The notes under the pieces were generated by a model, which did no database searches, was not told the DNA's origin, and worked only from the letters and a program-made list of their open reading frames with translations. Positions 12,983 through 27,079 of a stretch of DNA of 64,000 nt are shown one piece after another. Source of the DNA: Taxillus chinensis (Eukaryota > Streptophyta > Magnoliopsida > Santalales > Loranthaceae); NCBI GenBank assembly GCA_023512835.1, contig CM042092.1:9142793-9206792 (forward strand), given 5' to 3'. The position numbers were made by a program, and so were the translations under genes. Position 1 is the stretch's first letter, and every line of letters begins with the position of its first letter.

Positions 12983-15900
12983 TGCAGGGATCGATCCAAC
13001 GACTCCAATTTCAGTAACAGTCCACGACTCGGCCGAGTCGCTGTTCTCTTCAGCTTCAAGGGAGGGCCAAGGTAAGAGACGACGCGTATTCTCTCATTTA
13101 TTTATCCATTTTATTTTTTGGCGTGAAATGCAATCCTGGTCCCTTTTGGGGGTTGCTCAACTCTTTCGTTTTTTTTTTATTTATTATTGTAAATTTATTT
13201 ATCAAAACAGTTTTGTACATTGGACTTAGAAAATTATTTATGTATATTTATTTTATACGAAAAATAAAATTTAATAAATGATTCGTAAATGAATCTCGAA
13301 ATGTTTTTTAAAATTGGATTGTTTTTAAAAATAATTGATTTAGTGTAGATTCACCATGATTTAATTATAATATAAATTTAAAAATAGCTTTTAAAAATAA
13401 TGAATTTCATAGTTGTTTTTAATAATTATTTTTGATAAAATACAATTCAAAATTGATTTTTAAACCGATAGGTCTGGTCCATTGAAATTCATAATAATAT
13501 AAATTTAAAAATATTTTTTAAAAACAGTAGATCTCATTATTATTTTTTAAAATTATTTTAAATTAGTTTTTATTTTCAAATTTAAATTCAATTTTATTAT
13601 TATTATTATTTGCTTTTTCTCTATTTTATTATTTAAATATTATTAAAAAAAATGAAAACTCATATATATATACATACCATAATACATATGTTATAACAAT
13701 AACATAATATTTTTATTATTATATATAGCGTAATAAATATTAAAATGAGATTTTTTTTATAAATGTTTTAAAGTTTTGAGAATAAATTTAATTATTTTTA
13801 AAAATATATTTAAGCTATTAAACTAATATAGATTAAAATATTAATTATTATATTACTTAACATAATATAAATTATTATTAAACTTGGCCTGAGCATTGAG
13901 AGATGACTGGGAGATGGGCTCAGAAAATGCGCAGGACATGTCTTTGTTTAATCAGTTCCAAATATTATATTGACGGTAAAAATGCATGCAGTTTATGGTG
14001 TCACTTTCATCCATATGCTAACTATTATTTCTTTATATTACATATTAATTGGTATCAAATTGTACCCACTAAAACAATTAATGCAAAATGAGTTAGGGAT
14101 GGAATTTTAAGAGGAATGAAATTAATATTAAAATGAAATAAAATTATTTATTATTTTATAATGTTTTTGGTTGGTAAGGTAGGTAATAGATTGACATAAT
14201 TATACAAATATTCTTAATATTTTTAAAAATTTATTAACATTACAGTCTACCAACTAGAAAACAAAAAACAAAAACAAAACCATCCAATCTCTTACCATTT
14301 TACGAAAATATTTAAGAGATTTATGGGATGGGAGGGAGAGAGAGAGATGCAGGGGGATTGCCATGGAACTCGGCGGTGTGGAGATCTTTGCCGCCAACCA
14401 GTTCGTTTGGCCTACCTCGCGGTGTTGCCGCCTTTGGATAGAGAGAACATGTCGGGATTGGGAACAAGGTACGGTACTGCACGGTGATGGCGACCATGGA
14501 GTTGGGCGCGTTGGATTTGTAGACGGTGACCTAGGCTCCGATTACACACCAATCCATCATCCCAAGTCTCCCTCTCCGACCTCAAGCGCCGTTAAAATCG
14601 CGACGTCTCGCAAATCCAAGAGTGGCGGACAATGGTGACGAGCTGTTCTTCGACGGGGCAGTGCTGGAGAAAGACAAAGCAAGAATGAGAATATGAAGGA
14701 TCGTGGATTTGTGGGGGTTGGGGCTTGAAGGGTCAATGCTTTGAGTAATAAGGATCGTCCTTAATACTTCTTTGTTTTTTGGTGACGAGCTGTTCTTTGA
14801 TGGCAATGGAGATCATGGATTTGAAGGGTTGATGCTTTGACTGAGAGAAAATAAGGCAAAAATAGAAAAAGAAAAAAAAAGTAACATGGAAAAAAATTTA
14901 AGGGCCAAAAAAAACACAAAAAAATTCAAACCTTGAGATAAGGGAAATCAATATACTTCTACATGATAATAGTCAATTTCTTTTCTTACGGGAGAAAAAA
15001 ATAAAATTTATTTTATTTTATTTCTTTTTTTCATACCAAATATACTATTAGGTATACTTGTTGGTGAGAGACTAAAAATAATTACAGGTCTAAAGAGATT
15101 TGGATCATAAAAATCTTGAAATGAGTGACCTGAACTATGAGTGACCTTTAATAACTATTGCTGAAATATAATTTTTATTGGGGGGGCCCCCAAAATTTTT
15201 TTTAGGGGGGCCAAAATATAACTGTATAATTTATATTTAAAAATTATTATTTAAAATTATGATTAATATTATTAGTTACAAGTAATGACATAAAAACATA
15301 AAAACTTACTAAATACTCTTATAATCAAGTCATATAATTTTTGAAAATCTAATAATCTAATTACTACTAATGCATTTAGAGCATTTGTAATAAAATAGCT
15401 AAATATTTTAATGAATTTGTTTACATAGAGTAATATTAATCACAAATTATACTCAAATTTTATATTTTGACTACAAATTTTTGTTCTTTGATGGCAATGG
15501 AGATCATGGATTTGAAGGGTTGATGCTTTGACCGAGAGAAAATAAGGCAAAAATAGAAAAAGAAAAAAAAAAGTAACATGGAAAAAAATTTAAGGGCCAA
15601 AAAAAACACAAAAAAATTCAAACCTTGAGATAAGGGAAATCAATATACTTCTCTTAAGGGGTATAATATTCACATATTAATAGTCAATTTTCTCTACGGA
15701 AGAAAGAACTAAAATTTGATTTATTTTATTTCTTTTTTTTGTACTAAATATACTATTAGGTATACTTGTTTGTGAGAGACTAAAAATAATTACAGGTCTA
15801 AAGAGATTTGGATCATAAAAATCCTGAAATGAGTGACCTTTAAGAACTATTGCTGAAATATAATGTGACATTTAAATCTCGCCCTAAATAGAACAACATA

Positions 15901-17937
15901 TAAATGTGGGGTTTTGGAGGATGGGTACAAAAAATTATGAGTAACATGTGATTTTAAAAATACGTAAACCGAAAACAGTTGATAGAATACTATGATTTAT
16001 ATTTATTCAAAAATAATTTAAGTTAAATTTACATAAATTTGAAGCACAATATGTAACATAGAGCCAATAAATTTTAGGTTCTATGAGTGTTGTTTGGTTC
16101 AATTAAACTATAAAAAACGAAATGAAATACCTTTCTTTCCTCATATTAATCACTAATTCTTTAAAAATAATCTGCTCCTACAATCTTGATTCCAGCCACA
16201 AATCAAATTTACATCTATTCTCATACATAGATAATCAAAATTTTAATCGAAAAAACCTAAAAAAAAAAAACCCCTCCTACATATGTTTTTGTCAACACAC
16301 ATCCTCAAGACCATCATCTCCCTCTTCGATGTCACCTCTCCACCGCCTTTCACTCCGATGGCAGCCTCATCACTGCTGGTGGACAATGCGGCCCCATCCA
16401 CCCACCCTCCAAGTCATCAAGTGCACTGCTGCCACCTCTTTTCCGGTGGCAGCGACACCTCATCCAACCACTTCGTCCTGGTCATCCTCTTTTCCGGCGG
16501 CAACAATACTCTCGTTCACCCGTTCTCCCCCTAATGACATTGTTTGGATATAACATATTTTTATTTTATAAGTTCTCTAGATTAAAAATAATTTTTTTGT
16601 TATTTTAAATTTTAAATTTTAAACTAAAAACACCCATCACTCTTTCGAGCGAATTCCTTGATTAAAGTAATTTAGGATTTTATCAAATTCCTATACCAAA
16701 TAAGATTAAAAGAATATTTTTTATTCCTTTGATGTACATACCAAATAAAAAATTATAATATTCCATTCTATATTTCCTTGATAATTTCATTCCCTTACTA
16801 ATTTCATTCCATTCAATTTAATTTCTATATAATAAATAGTCATGCCTACCGGCACAAATCCATGTCACCAGACTCACCGCAACATCATATATTACTCATG
16901 AAACAATCAAGCATATGCATCTTTTTCGTTTTTCGTTTTAGAAGCCGTGAGCCACATTGTAAAAAACAAGAGAAGAGAAAGTAGTGATCCACAGGTTTCA
17001 CACTGTCAGAACTATATAATACACATGCTACAGAACACTACTGGAGACACAGGAAGAATCGTGGCCACGCAAACTTGCAATAATTGCACATAGTTTCAAT
17101 TTTTTTTCTTTAAAGCCGCAAGCTAAACAGAAGGCACCCAACCAATTGTATTTGCTAGTGTGCGCTTGCCTTGGGACCGTTTATGTAGACTTGGGTTGCC
17201 ATGGAATTGGTTTCTCGATGAGATATGGGTTCAGCTACTTATGAGTGCCTTTGCCGAAGATTCTGATGTTGGTTCGGATTGGACCATTCAAGGGAGATAA
17301 CGGCTCTGACGTTGGTGACAGAGCTGATCATGGCAATTGTGGCATTTGGTTGCAGGTTTTTTGCATGATATGATTTAACTCGTATGACGATAGCTTTTCG
17401 CACGAAAAACATTTTCCGCGCAGGCTTCATGTTAAACAAAATAAATCAGGTAAGTGGAGAAGCAACACATCACTGTGGACTTACTGGAAAAGAAAAAGGC
17501 AAAAAAAAAAAAAACTAGAGCTCATACAAATGCACTTATTTATTTATTTTGCTGTTGTAATACGAATTCTTACGGACCGCCGTGTATTTTTTTTTCTATG
17601 TATAAGAACATTGGAGTTGTATACGAGAAGCAACACATCACTGTCTCGGCTGTACTTTATTTCCAAAAGCACAAACAGCGGAGGCCTCCCCATATGGCAA
17701 ACAACACAAAATACCAATATAAGACAACACTGATGGGAAGCCCAAAAGGAAGCAAAAGTACGAAGGGCGAAAAGAGGCACGACGAGGAGCCTGAAACAGA
17801 CCACGGGTTGAAAGCAAAGCACAATGTACCAATATAAGACACCCGAAGCTCGTGACCTCCCAATGAAGGCCTCGGACAGCCAGCTACAGTGAATGCTGGG
17901 AACTGACGCATACTGGATGAGCCAAACCTGCAATGTT
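12983..17937. other. Gene-poor intergenic region
   Basis: Upstream of the HPGT gene and downstream of SPS (both minus). AT-rich, with long poly(A/T) tracts (13100-14300). A GC-richer island at 14345-14640 has an open frame but no recognisable product. A direct duplication occupies 14791-15864. Another C-rich patch (16310-16530) is open in several frames but looks low-complexity. Near the SPS 3' end a 20-bp direct repeat starting GAGAAGCAACACATCACT occurs at about 17457 and 17626. The part nearest 17937 is probably SPS 3' UTR. No gene is supported. Confidence 0.5.
14791..15864. repeat. Imperfect direct repeats (2 x ~380 bp) flanking a 309-bp spacer
   Basis: Copy 1 is 14791-15172 and copy 2 is 15482-15864. 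Both start TGTTCTTTGATGGCAATGG and end ATTGCTGAAATATAAT, with high identity and a few small indels. The spacer (15173-15481) starts with a G7C5-like block, then a T8 run and GGGGGGCC, and is otherwise very AT-rich. The repeats start with TG but do not end in CA, and no target duplication is visible, so an LTR-type (TRIM-like) element is possible but unproven. A tandem duplication followed by an insertion is the alternative. Confidence 0.7.
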
Positions 17938-20900
17938 CTACAACTTGAGCACCCCCAATTCCTCCAGTGAGGCCCTTATGTCAGCGATGGAGCATCCTTT
18001 GGTTTTTGCAATATTGGGCCCATCACATGGGATGACATCTTCTAACGGGTAGTTTCGTGTCGCACCAAGTTTCTGGGAAGCACTGGACGTTCCTTTCAAT
18101 AACACGGTTTTGTGGACTCCGCCGAGCAGCCCTTCATAATCTGTGTCCCCATATTCTCCCACGAACACCACAGCATTGCTCAGGTCCATGCCCCATCGAA
18201 TGTACAGGTACCTGGCAAGCACAAGATCGTTTATTACAATAAACTGTGATGTTCAGGAAGGGACAAACAAAAGAAGAGATAATTCAAGAGCAACAGATCA
18301 AGTCATTTTGCTGAAATGAGACAAAATTTTCAAGTTTAGAATGTCAATTACTTTCTCCAGACTTCAAAAGTAGTCAAATGCTCAATCAGGTCAACAAAAA
18401 TCGTAATAATTTTTATTTGTTAACTTAAAGATACTGTAGGTAGCCACTGTATGTAGAATTAGAAGTTTAGGCTCCGTTTGATAAGTCTCGGTTAATTTTT
18501 AAAATATAATTATTTTTAAATTTTTATTACTCATAATTACTTTTAAATTTATCGGACTTACGAATTTAAAAAAATACTGTTTTCAAAAATAATACCATTG
18601 GGCCATTACAAACTTGAAAACAACCCCATGAGAAAAGGGTTGTTATAAAACTAGCATACTATAGAAGGCAGAGGAACGATCTCCTTAGCATAGTGTACCT
18701 GAGGGCTTGGGAACGAGATGCCAGCAAAGGAATCACGTTCATCTTGGAACCACTTTGACAATATATAGTATGACATCGAAGGGCCTGAATTCTCATCAAT
18801 TTCCGAATCTCCTTAACTTCAGGGATCTGCCAAAACGTCTAGGCATTTAAAAGAGAACCAAAAACAAAATTCAAGCCTTTATGATAATTGATAAGGACAG
18901 CGGGTGAGAAGAGATTAATAAAAATTCCAGGGGGTAAATTACCGGAGATGCATTTTTCACTTTGAATGCATAGCAATGAGTCGTTGATCCTGATTCATCT
19001 TCTGCAACAATCTGTTCTCCTCTTTTCTCATTTACAGAAGAAGCCCAACGAATCAAAGTTTTCCTCAAACCTTCACCACCCCAACGGTACTCAATGTGCG
19101 AATGATAATCCAAATCTAAAACATAGGGAAACCCTGAAGTATCCTCAGAGCTTGAAGATGGATAGTACAGCTCACTACCACTGTTGCATATAAAGGCATC
19201 AAAATATGAATGGCTCCAGCCTCCTGAAACTATGAGAGAGTGCACCTCAGAGATTGTCAAGGATGTGGACAAGATGAAACCTATTGAGCCTCCAAGGCAA
19301 TCTTTCCCCGCGGCCTCAAATATAATTTTCACATATTCAAGAAAATCTGTGGTGGTATCACAATCAACACCAATAACAAATATATGCTTCCTTCTCCTCA
19401 GTGATGGAAACTTACTAGCACTATGCTCAGCTCTATCAGTCACAGACCTTTTTTGAGAGTCTCCTAAAACCCTCTTTGACCATGTTGAAATAGCATTTTC
19501 TACCTTGCTCTTCCCATCAGCAGCATTTTCTCCAGAGTCCATACTATCAAGAGTGTCATTCCCTCCACTCTTATCTCCATCCAATGAAAGCTTTAGATTT
19601 AATGAAATATCCTGTATATCTCTTAAGGAATCACCAGGTGAATCTGAACCTGACTTTTCAGGTTCATCGTCACGTTTCTGCCATTGTGGATGCCTTCGTT
19701 TGCAAGTGGCAATTCGAGATAAATATACTTTGCAATGCTCCGGCCATGAGAAAAGGTGAATATTTTTCATTCCATTCTGCCTACATCTTGCCCAAAGTTG
19801 CTTATCTGCCACAAGCTTCAGAAGAGCGTCAGCTATGGAATGCTGATCATGTGGGTCAATCAGTAGCCCATTATCAAGAACCTGTAATAAGGTGCCTGTC
19901 ATTGTTCATCTAAATATTGAATCAGAAAAGGAAGTTGAAAAGATAATGGCTCCAGACATACCCTGTGAATATCAACAGGACCTCCATTTTTTGTGGCGAC
20001 AATAGGCAAACCGTGAGCTGCTGCCTGTTCAAGGAAAAACAATTAGATTGTAATGGGAAAAGATAAGCAGAATATAAACTTTAGAAAATATATAAAGCCT
20101 AGAACCTCAATTAAAGTAAGCCCAAATGGCTCAATGAAAGCTGGATTGATGAAAACACCCTACAAAAGAGATAGAAAGTGATGTCAGATACTGTGTTTAC
20201 CAGAGTATCGTGAGCAGGCCAAAGAAAGAAGAGTAATTTAGTGCATCAAAAGGTGCACAACTAAAAAATAAATTCCAAGAGGAGAAAGATGTTGTGATGC
20301 ACATGTTCACACGGAATGAACACCTCTTTACTATTAACATTGGACCATATATTGTAATAATTTATAAATAACCGTGTAAAAGCATCTCCAATAGCTCTAG
20401 CAAAATTTTATCAGCTAAATCAATAAATAACTAAAGCAATATAACTATAGCTAATACCAACTCCATCAATATAATTAGTTATTTATTATTTAATTTTATT
20501 TTTACCAATTTACCCTTCAAAACCTAGCAAAATAGCACAGCCAGCTTCTCACTTTCCTCTTTCTCGCTTCCTTCCTCTTTCCTTCCTATGGGAAAAACCA
20601 TCAACTTCGGACAGCCAGCTTCTCGCTCTCCCGTTTGGCTTCGGCTCCTGCTTCCGTCCGACGTGGCTGGTAGACCATGGACGACATTTATTTCCAAGGC
20701 ATTGAAGTAGGAAGCGTATCAAGCAGCAAAGGGCAATGGCCCCTATTTTCTGTTACTGTTATGAACAATTTGCCAACACAACTAGTTACTCTTGCATCCC
20801 TTTCCCTTCCATGATGCCTGGTGCCCCAATCTCAACCCCCCACCCCAATCCTTTATTGTTCAAAAAGTACAAGAGTTTATGTTTCAACTCAAAACAAGTA

Positions 20901-23900
20901 TTTAATCTTCAAATTTACACAATGATGTAATTAATGTAGTGTTTGGTTGTCCTCAATTGGAAGCATCAACTTATATTCACATTTCAAATTAACAATAAAA
21001 TGGAAGAGATAACCTTTGTTTTTGCTGCCAATCGATAAATATCAGGAACATCAGACTGCTTGTGATGTTTGGGATATGCCACTTGGCCATAAAGATCATA
21101 TCTGTCAATTAACTTCAATATTGAAAGAAGAACTGCAGAATTTGTGCTTGACATTTCATCAATGCCATCACGATTACCCATTATTAATGTCTACAATAAC
21201 CAAAATGTGAAAATATTGGTATTGAACTACTAAAAGAACCTCTCAAAAAAAGTTGAAAACCAAGCATAATAATGGAAATTTATTCACTGGAATGTTAAAA
21301 AAAATAGACATTACGAGGTTGGCAAGCTCCCTGAGAGGGCGACATTCTCCAAAAGCTTTTACTAAAGTCGTGATGTTCTTTTTGGGATCAGGCCTCGCAA
21401 GGGCCAGTATCATAGGCTTGCGAGGATTAGAAAAGAAGCGCATTATCTGTCAAATTCAAAATCAACCCATTCGAAAGTGAAATCAATTCTCAATTGCAGA
21501 TCAAAAGATTACAAACAGATCACCAGAAGCGAGAAGGATTGCATTAAAGAGATACTCATAGAACAAAGAAACTAAAAGGTAAAGGAATACAAATTGAATA
21601 GTTCAAACCTCAGACCAAATTGGCGGATCTGGAGAGCCTGGGTTATCTTCATTTACTTCTGCTTCTCCATCCATATCTCCATCATGTGGAACAATATGGT
21701 GAAACTCCATCCCAGGGGGAATCACCTGGAAATTATTGTAGCATAAATCACATACAAAAGTAGCATGTCAGCCAAACAACCACAAATCAACAAACATAAT
21801 TTTAAGAAAAAAAACAGGAAACTTCCTTTAAATGGATCTACAAGAAACAGAGGAATAAAATAACATTACTTACAACCATGCGAGGCATGAATCTGCCATG
21901 ACAGTTTACATTACGTTTGATCCTTGCCCTTAGTTTGCGCTCTAAAATTGGGTCAAAGCCATCATACAAACGCCACTGCTCTTCTATCTCTTGTCTTGTA
22001 CTGGTAATGATTAATTCAGAAGCATCCAGAGATAACTCCTCAGCCTCTATTCGTCGCATTATCTTGTATGTTGCATTTATTTCTTCCCTAGATTGTCTAC
22101 CTTGTTTCAAAAGTTGTTCAAGCTTATCTCTTCCAAGAGAATGACCAGTAAATAACATTGGCACATTTAAAGCCCCTGATAGAAGAGCAGCTGCATCACC
22201 CGCATCTGCATAATGTCCATGAATTGCAACTGGCCACACTGGTTGACCATCGCCAATCTGCTCGCCAAGAACTTTGGACATCTGCATGATGTGGCCTATT
22301 GCACCATCAACAAATTCAGAAATGTGCGGCCAAAGGTGCTCCTTTTCGATGTATCTATCCTTTGGGCCAAATGGTATCCTGACTATGTAAGAACCGCTAC
22401 TCTCCCCTATCTCCTCCATATTTTCAGAGTTGAATGGATTTAGCATTTCTGTTGGCTCACCATAACTCCAATCTACATCGGGTGCTGATACTTGTCTCGT
22501 CAACAAATCAACACGATAAACTCCTGGCATTGAGCCTAAAGCCCTGGCCAGTTCAACCACATATTTAACCTGGTGAAATAATTAAAACCAAAAGTATTCC
22601 TCAAAAAATTGGGGGAAAACCTGGTTCTCCCAAGTATTCACAAGAATTTCAGTAGGAAACTATCAACAGTCAAAACCTACCTGGCCACCTGTATCAGAAT
22701 CACGACCAAGTTCCATGTTTTCTCCACGTATCAAGCCATGGAGGCTGCAAGAATCAGACTAGTTGTTAATAAAATTAATATGAATTATACAATTACAAAA
22801 TATTTTCCATCAAATATCTGAATGGATTGTAGGCTTAAAGCGAACAATGTTCCAGTCAACAGTAGTGTCATTCAAAAAAAAAAATAAAAATAAAAATTCA
22901 TGCCTTATTAACACAATATAGAGTTTCTTTTCCTTGTGTTGATTAACCCAGTTCTCCATCACATCAACAGAACTTATCCTAGGCATTCTTCCTCTAACAC
23001 TATCACCTCCATGTGTTGAAATATCACTGGGTGCATCTCCTCTCTCTCCTTCTGACAAATCTTCTGACATATCAGCTGTTGCTTCTCTGCGGCCTCTTTC
23101 ACGCTCAAGACGACGCTTGGTCAATCGCTGAGCCTCCTCTCCCTCAAGCTAGCAAATAATAATAATAATAATAAATCATATGGAGATAAAACACTTACAA
23201 CATGCATCGTCAATCATTGGCCTATACCCGAAATGCAAAACCCATATCATCATCAACTTCTAAAGATTAACAAATCAAAACAACCCCACCAAAACAAAAC
23301 AAAATAAACAAACATGGGCAAGGCAACAAAAGCAGAGCAGCAAAATTAGCAGAAACATCAAACCGCAAAACTAATAACAAAGGGATATTCAAGGTTAAAT
23401 TAAAACACCAAATTATACGATCCATCAAATCCAAGACATCTAAATCTAATTAGCATAAGTTCCCTGGAGCATTTTGATGCTCAACTGCGGCAAATGGATC
23501 CCCGTTACTTATTTGAAATTTGAACTTCTTACAAAATCCACACACTAATGAAGACTAAAAAATAATAATTAAAAACCTGTTTCTTTTTGCGAGCCAGATT
23601 CCAAATCCTCCAACACATATTCTCCAATCTCGTATTTCTCTCCTGCGGACTCCTCGTCGCTGCAGCCTACGACGATAAAAATCAAATCGAATCATCGGAA
23701 TCAAATATCGACAAACCACGTTCAAAACACCTCGAATCTAACTGGGAAAACAAACAAGAGTGGAGTGAGGTAGTGAGAAGTCGAACGCACTCGAACCCAA
23801 GAGCGATGAAGATCGGTCTCATCGAAGCCGGTGATGACTTCCTCCACGAAGTAGCGAGTGGGACTGAAATGGCCTCGCTCTCGAAGCAGCAGCGACGACT

Positions 23901-23973
23901 TGGCCTCGTCGAGTCCAGGACCTACGTCCAGAATCGCTTCCAGGTAGCTGTTAATCCAGTCGTTCCCCGCCAT
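17938..23973 (-). CDS. Sucrose-phosphate synthase, A-type
   Basis: Makes sucrose-6-phosphate from UDP-glucose and fructose-6-phosphate in the cytosol, the control step of sucrose synthesis. Thirteen exons: 23973-23791, 23666-23577, 23148-22904, 22744-22681, 22569-21874, 21725-21609, 21446-21315, 21190-21014, 20159-20106, 20024-19962, 19881-18943, 18826-18699, 18211-17938; 3162 nt, 1053 aa, the normal family length. N-terminus [18 protein letters not shown] is the plant SPS start. The glycosyltransferase domain runs from [20 protein letters not shown] (~residue 172) to [19 protein letters not shown] (~607). The C-terminal sucrose-phosphatase-like domain starts near [10 protein letters not shown]. 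The linker with [20 protein letters not shown] is typical of the A family. [14 protein letters not shown] (Ser ~150-151) matches the Ser158 light/dark phosphorylation region of spinach SPS. Intron 3 appears to use a GC donor (ATAAG|GCATGA). Confidence 0.97.
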
Positions 23974-24040
23974 GGCCAATGCTCTGCAACAAAGAACGAT
24001 ATAGCGACTGTGTGTGTGTTTCTCAGTCTGTGTGTGTGCG

Positions 24041-24042
<2 letters not shown>

Positions 24043-24091
<49 letters not shown>
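24043..24091. repeat. (GA)n microsatellite in the SPS leader/promoter
   Basis: About 24 GA units lie 70-118 bases upstream of the SPS ATG, so they read as a (TC)n tract on the gene strand. A short (TG)n run (24008-24036) sits between it and the ATG. CT-rich tracts are common in plant core promoters and leaders. Whether it is transcribed cannot be told. Confidence 0.9.
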
Positions 24092-24094
<3 letters not shown>

Positions 24095-26609
24095 CGAGAC
24101 TCGGACGGACCGGAGAGACGGGAGGAAATATTTCTGATTCTTCGAAATGAAATGAAGGTGACCTTGGGTTTTGTATGGAAAGCGTTACACTGCAATTTTA
24201 ATTTCGTCAAATAATAATAATTGTTTCAACTATATCATATGTAGTTTATATTTTATTATATACCTGAACATGACACATTATGGCATATTCGAAATCAATT
24301 ATTCGCACCAAAAAAAAAAAGTAGGCATCTTTTTATTTTATTCTCTTTTGGGATACTGATATGTTTTATTGTTATTTCACCCTTAATAATTTATCATAAA
24401 ATAGTTAAAATACTTTCATAATAATTATAAATTAAGATGCTAATATTTGATTAGTATGAACGATTCAGTTGTTTCATTATAAATTTTTTAAAAAATGAAG
24501 GAATTTATTGGGAAAAAAGTAAACATTTTTTCCCGGGAATCATATACCATTGTCATCTAAGTCTGAAGCGCAAAATTTTATACATTTAATACCCTATATT
24601 GAGTTTTTTTAAAAATGATTACATTTAATATAGCTCAGGTGGTCATTCATATTACATTTTGGATTTATATTTCATGCAATATCAAAAACATTGTATAGAT
24701 TATAATAATTGCAATTTGAACTATTAAAATTTTATTTACACTGTTATCGTGAATATTATTGCAATCTCTGTAATGAAATTACAATAAAACTTTAATTTAA
24801 TTTGGATCCTTAAAAATAAATCTAACGATTTAAATTAAATACAATTGGATGCATACGAAAACAACTCAATTATTTTAGTACTGTGTCTTAATATAAACTG
24901 TGTATATATTTTTAATGTAGCTTTCCATGAAACCGCTGATCCTTATAAACGACTTTTTTTATGCTACAAAACGAATGACGTTAATTAGATGTCGACACGT
25001 GTTCGGGCGCTAGGCTGGTCGGCGCAAGCAAACACGGGTTTGTATCGATCGAGTTATAATTATTTAGTTACATAAAATTTATAGATGATATATATGTATC
25101 GATCATGATTCATAATGCCGCACGCCAGGTCGATGAACATCAATCATGGTGGGTCCCATGGTTAGGGGGCCTAACGTAAAATCCTAAAATGAAATTCTGT
25201 TTCAAATTTCCCGAAACCTATAGTAAATTAAAATTATTAAATTTAATTTTTTATTTTCAAAATATGTGAGCTTTGCGATTGTATTTTTAAATTATTTCTA
25301 AAGGATTACTTGTTATGTATTTTAATTTATACTTTTTTTTAGGAATACTATAAAGAAAAAAGACATATATCAACAAAAATTTTCCATTAATTAGTATAGA
25401 CATTTTTCTCATAGATCGTTGAGACTATTCTAATAAAATGTCTTTTTGTCGGTAGTAACTTCGTCACTATAAGATTTATACTAATGTAAGATCCATCTGT
25501 ATCATTGGTGTAAATTTTCTAGTCTATTTTAATAAAAAAAAAATTTGAACTTTTTGTCGTTTATATTAACAGTATAAATTTATGATTTATTCCAATGATA
25601 ATTTTATCTATCAATATAAAACTTATCTGTACCAAAGATTTTTTATTATTATTTTTAATTAATGAATTCAAATTGATAGCTCACAATTTGTACATATAGA
25701 TTTTCATCTGTTAGTTTAATTTTTCGTTGTATATGACATTTTACTTGTAATGGAAGTTTAATCAAAAAGAAAATGAGTGTAAACATGTGGCTGGAATCAA
25801 GATGGCAGGAGTAAGAAAGGAAAGGTATTTAAAAAAAAAAATTCATTCATTCCCCACCTACGTGCTTATAAAGGTGTTGGATGTGCAAGTCAATGAAATA
25901 ACAAACAAAGACCTTAATTAGCACGCCCACTACCTATCATTTTGAATCTACCTACCTTAATTGCATTTGAATCTTGAGCGTACTCGTTTTTGATGATAAA
26001 CGGGGTGCTGTTCATGCCTCTGAATCATTGGCTGTGCTGAACCTGAACGGATCGATACAGAATGACCAGGAACAATGGGATGGGATCAGGCAAATCTCCT
26101 TCTCTCTTTCTTTGATGCGTGTTTTTTGTTGGGTGTATACGGACCAATGGAGTTGCACTCGTTATCTTGGATGAGAGACAACATCTAATGACTGATGTTG
26201 ACAGGGTAAGATCATTTATGTGCGCAGCGCAGGATATAAGAATAAGAAACACAGTGCACTATTTTATAAAATAAAAACTAACAGTACGTAACTCACTCCC
26301 ATCAGACACAGCATCCGCCATTTCCGCATCTATGTCCTGTTTGCCAAAAAAATTATGTATACTTCAGTACGTTCGTCATCATTTTGAAGCATGGCCGCAT
26401 TCCTTACCATAAGCCACAGGCCAACAAATAATTGTTGTATACGTACCTAGTTGGATAACTAGTAACTAGATATACTTTCAGAAGGTAATAAATCAAAACC
26501 ATTTATTTAAAGCAGCAATAAAAATTGCAATTAAAGATCTGGCAATGAGAATTAAACCCACCACCGACTCAACAAAGGCATCAATAATTTTTCAGCAGGA
26601 CAGCTAGCA

Positions 26610-26656
<47 letters not shown>

Positions 26657-27079
26657 CATGAGACAAGAAGCAATTCAAATTAATAATAAATAATAAATAA
26701 TAAATTATCTGTCAACATAAATTTATTGCACTGCCAAATATCAGCCATGCACCTTTTTTTCATAGGGGTCTTTAATTGTTGTTTTTTCTCACTTCCACTA
26801 TCAGCATAAGATGTGACAGTACAACAGAAGTAGGGTTCAAGTTAGGTTCAAGCAAACAACATTTATCATTCATTAATAAAATCTTACGAAGCAGCACCGA
26901 AGAGAGCCAGGATTTCGAATTACATATGAATTTACGAGTATTACAAAATTAATAAGCAGTTTAAATATGAATTACAACTAGCGGATCTTTCCTTTTTTTT
27001 TTTTTTCATAGAACAACTTTTTGAAGGTTGTTCTTAATTCCTCACTTTCGTCGTCAGATATATTCATCGTACTTTTCCT

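Noticed and set aside
14363..14638. 91-codon frame starting MELGGVEIFAAN
   Set aside because: GC-richer than its surroundings but no recognised motif, no splice continuation, and the opposite strand is open too.
16122..16553. 143-codon frame rich in Ser, Pro and His
   Set aside because: Low-complexity C-rich sequence open in two frames; no homology recalled.
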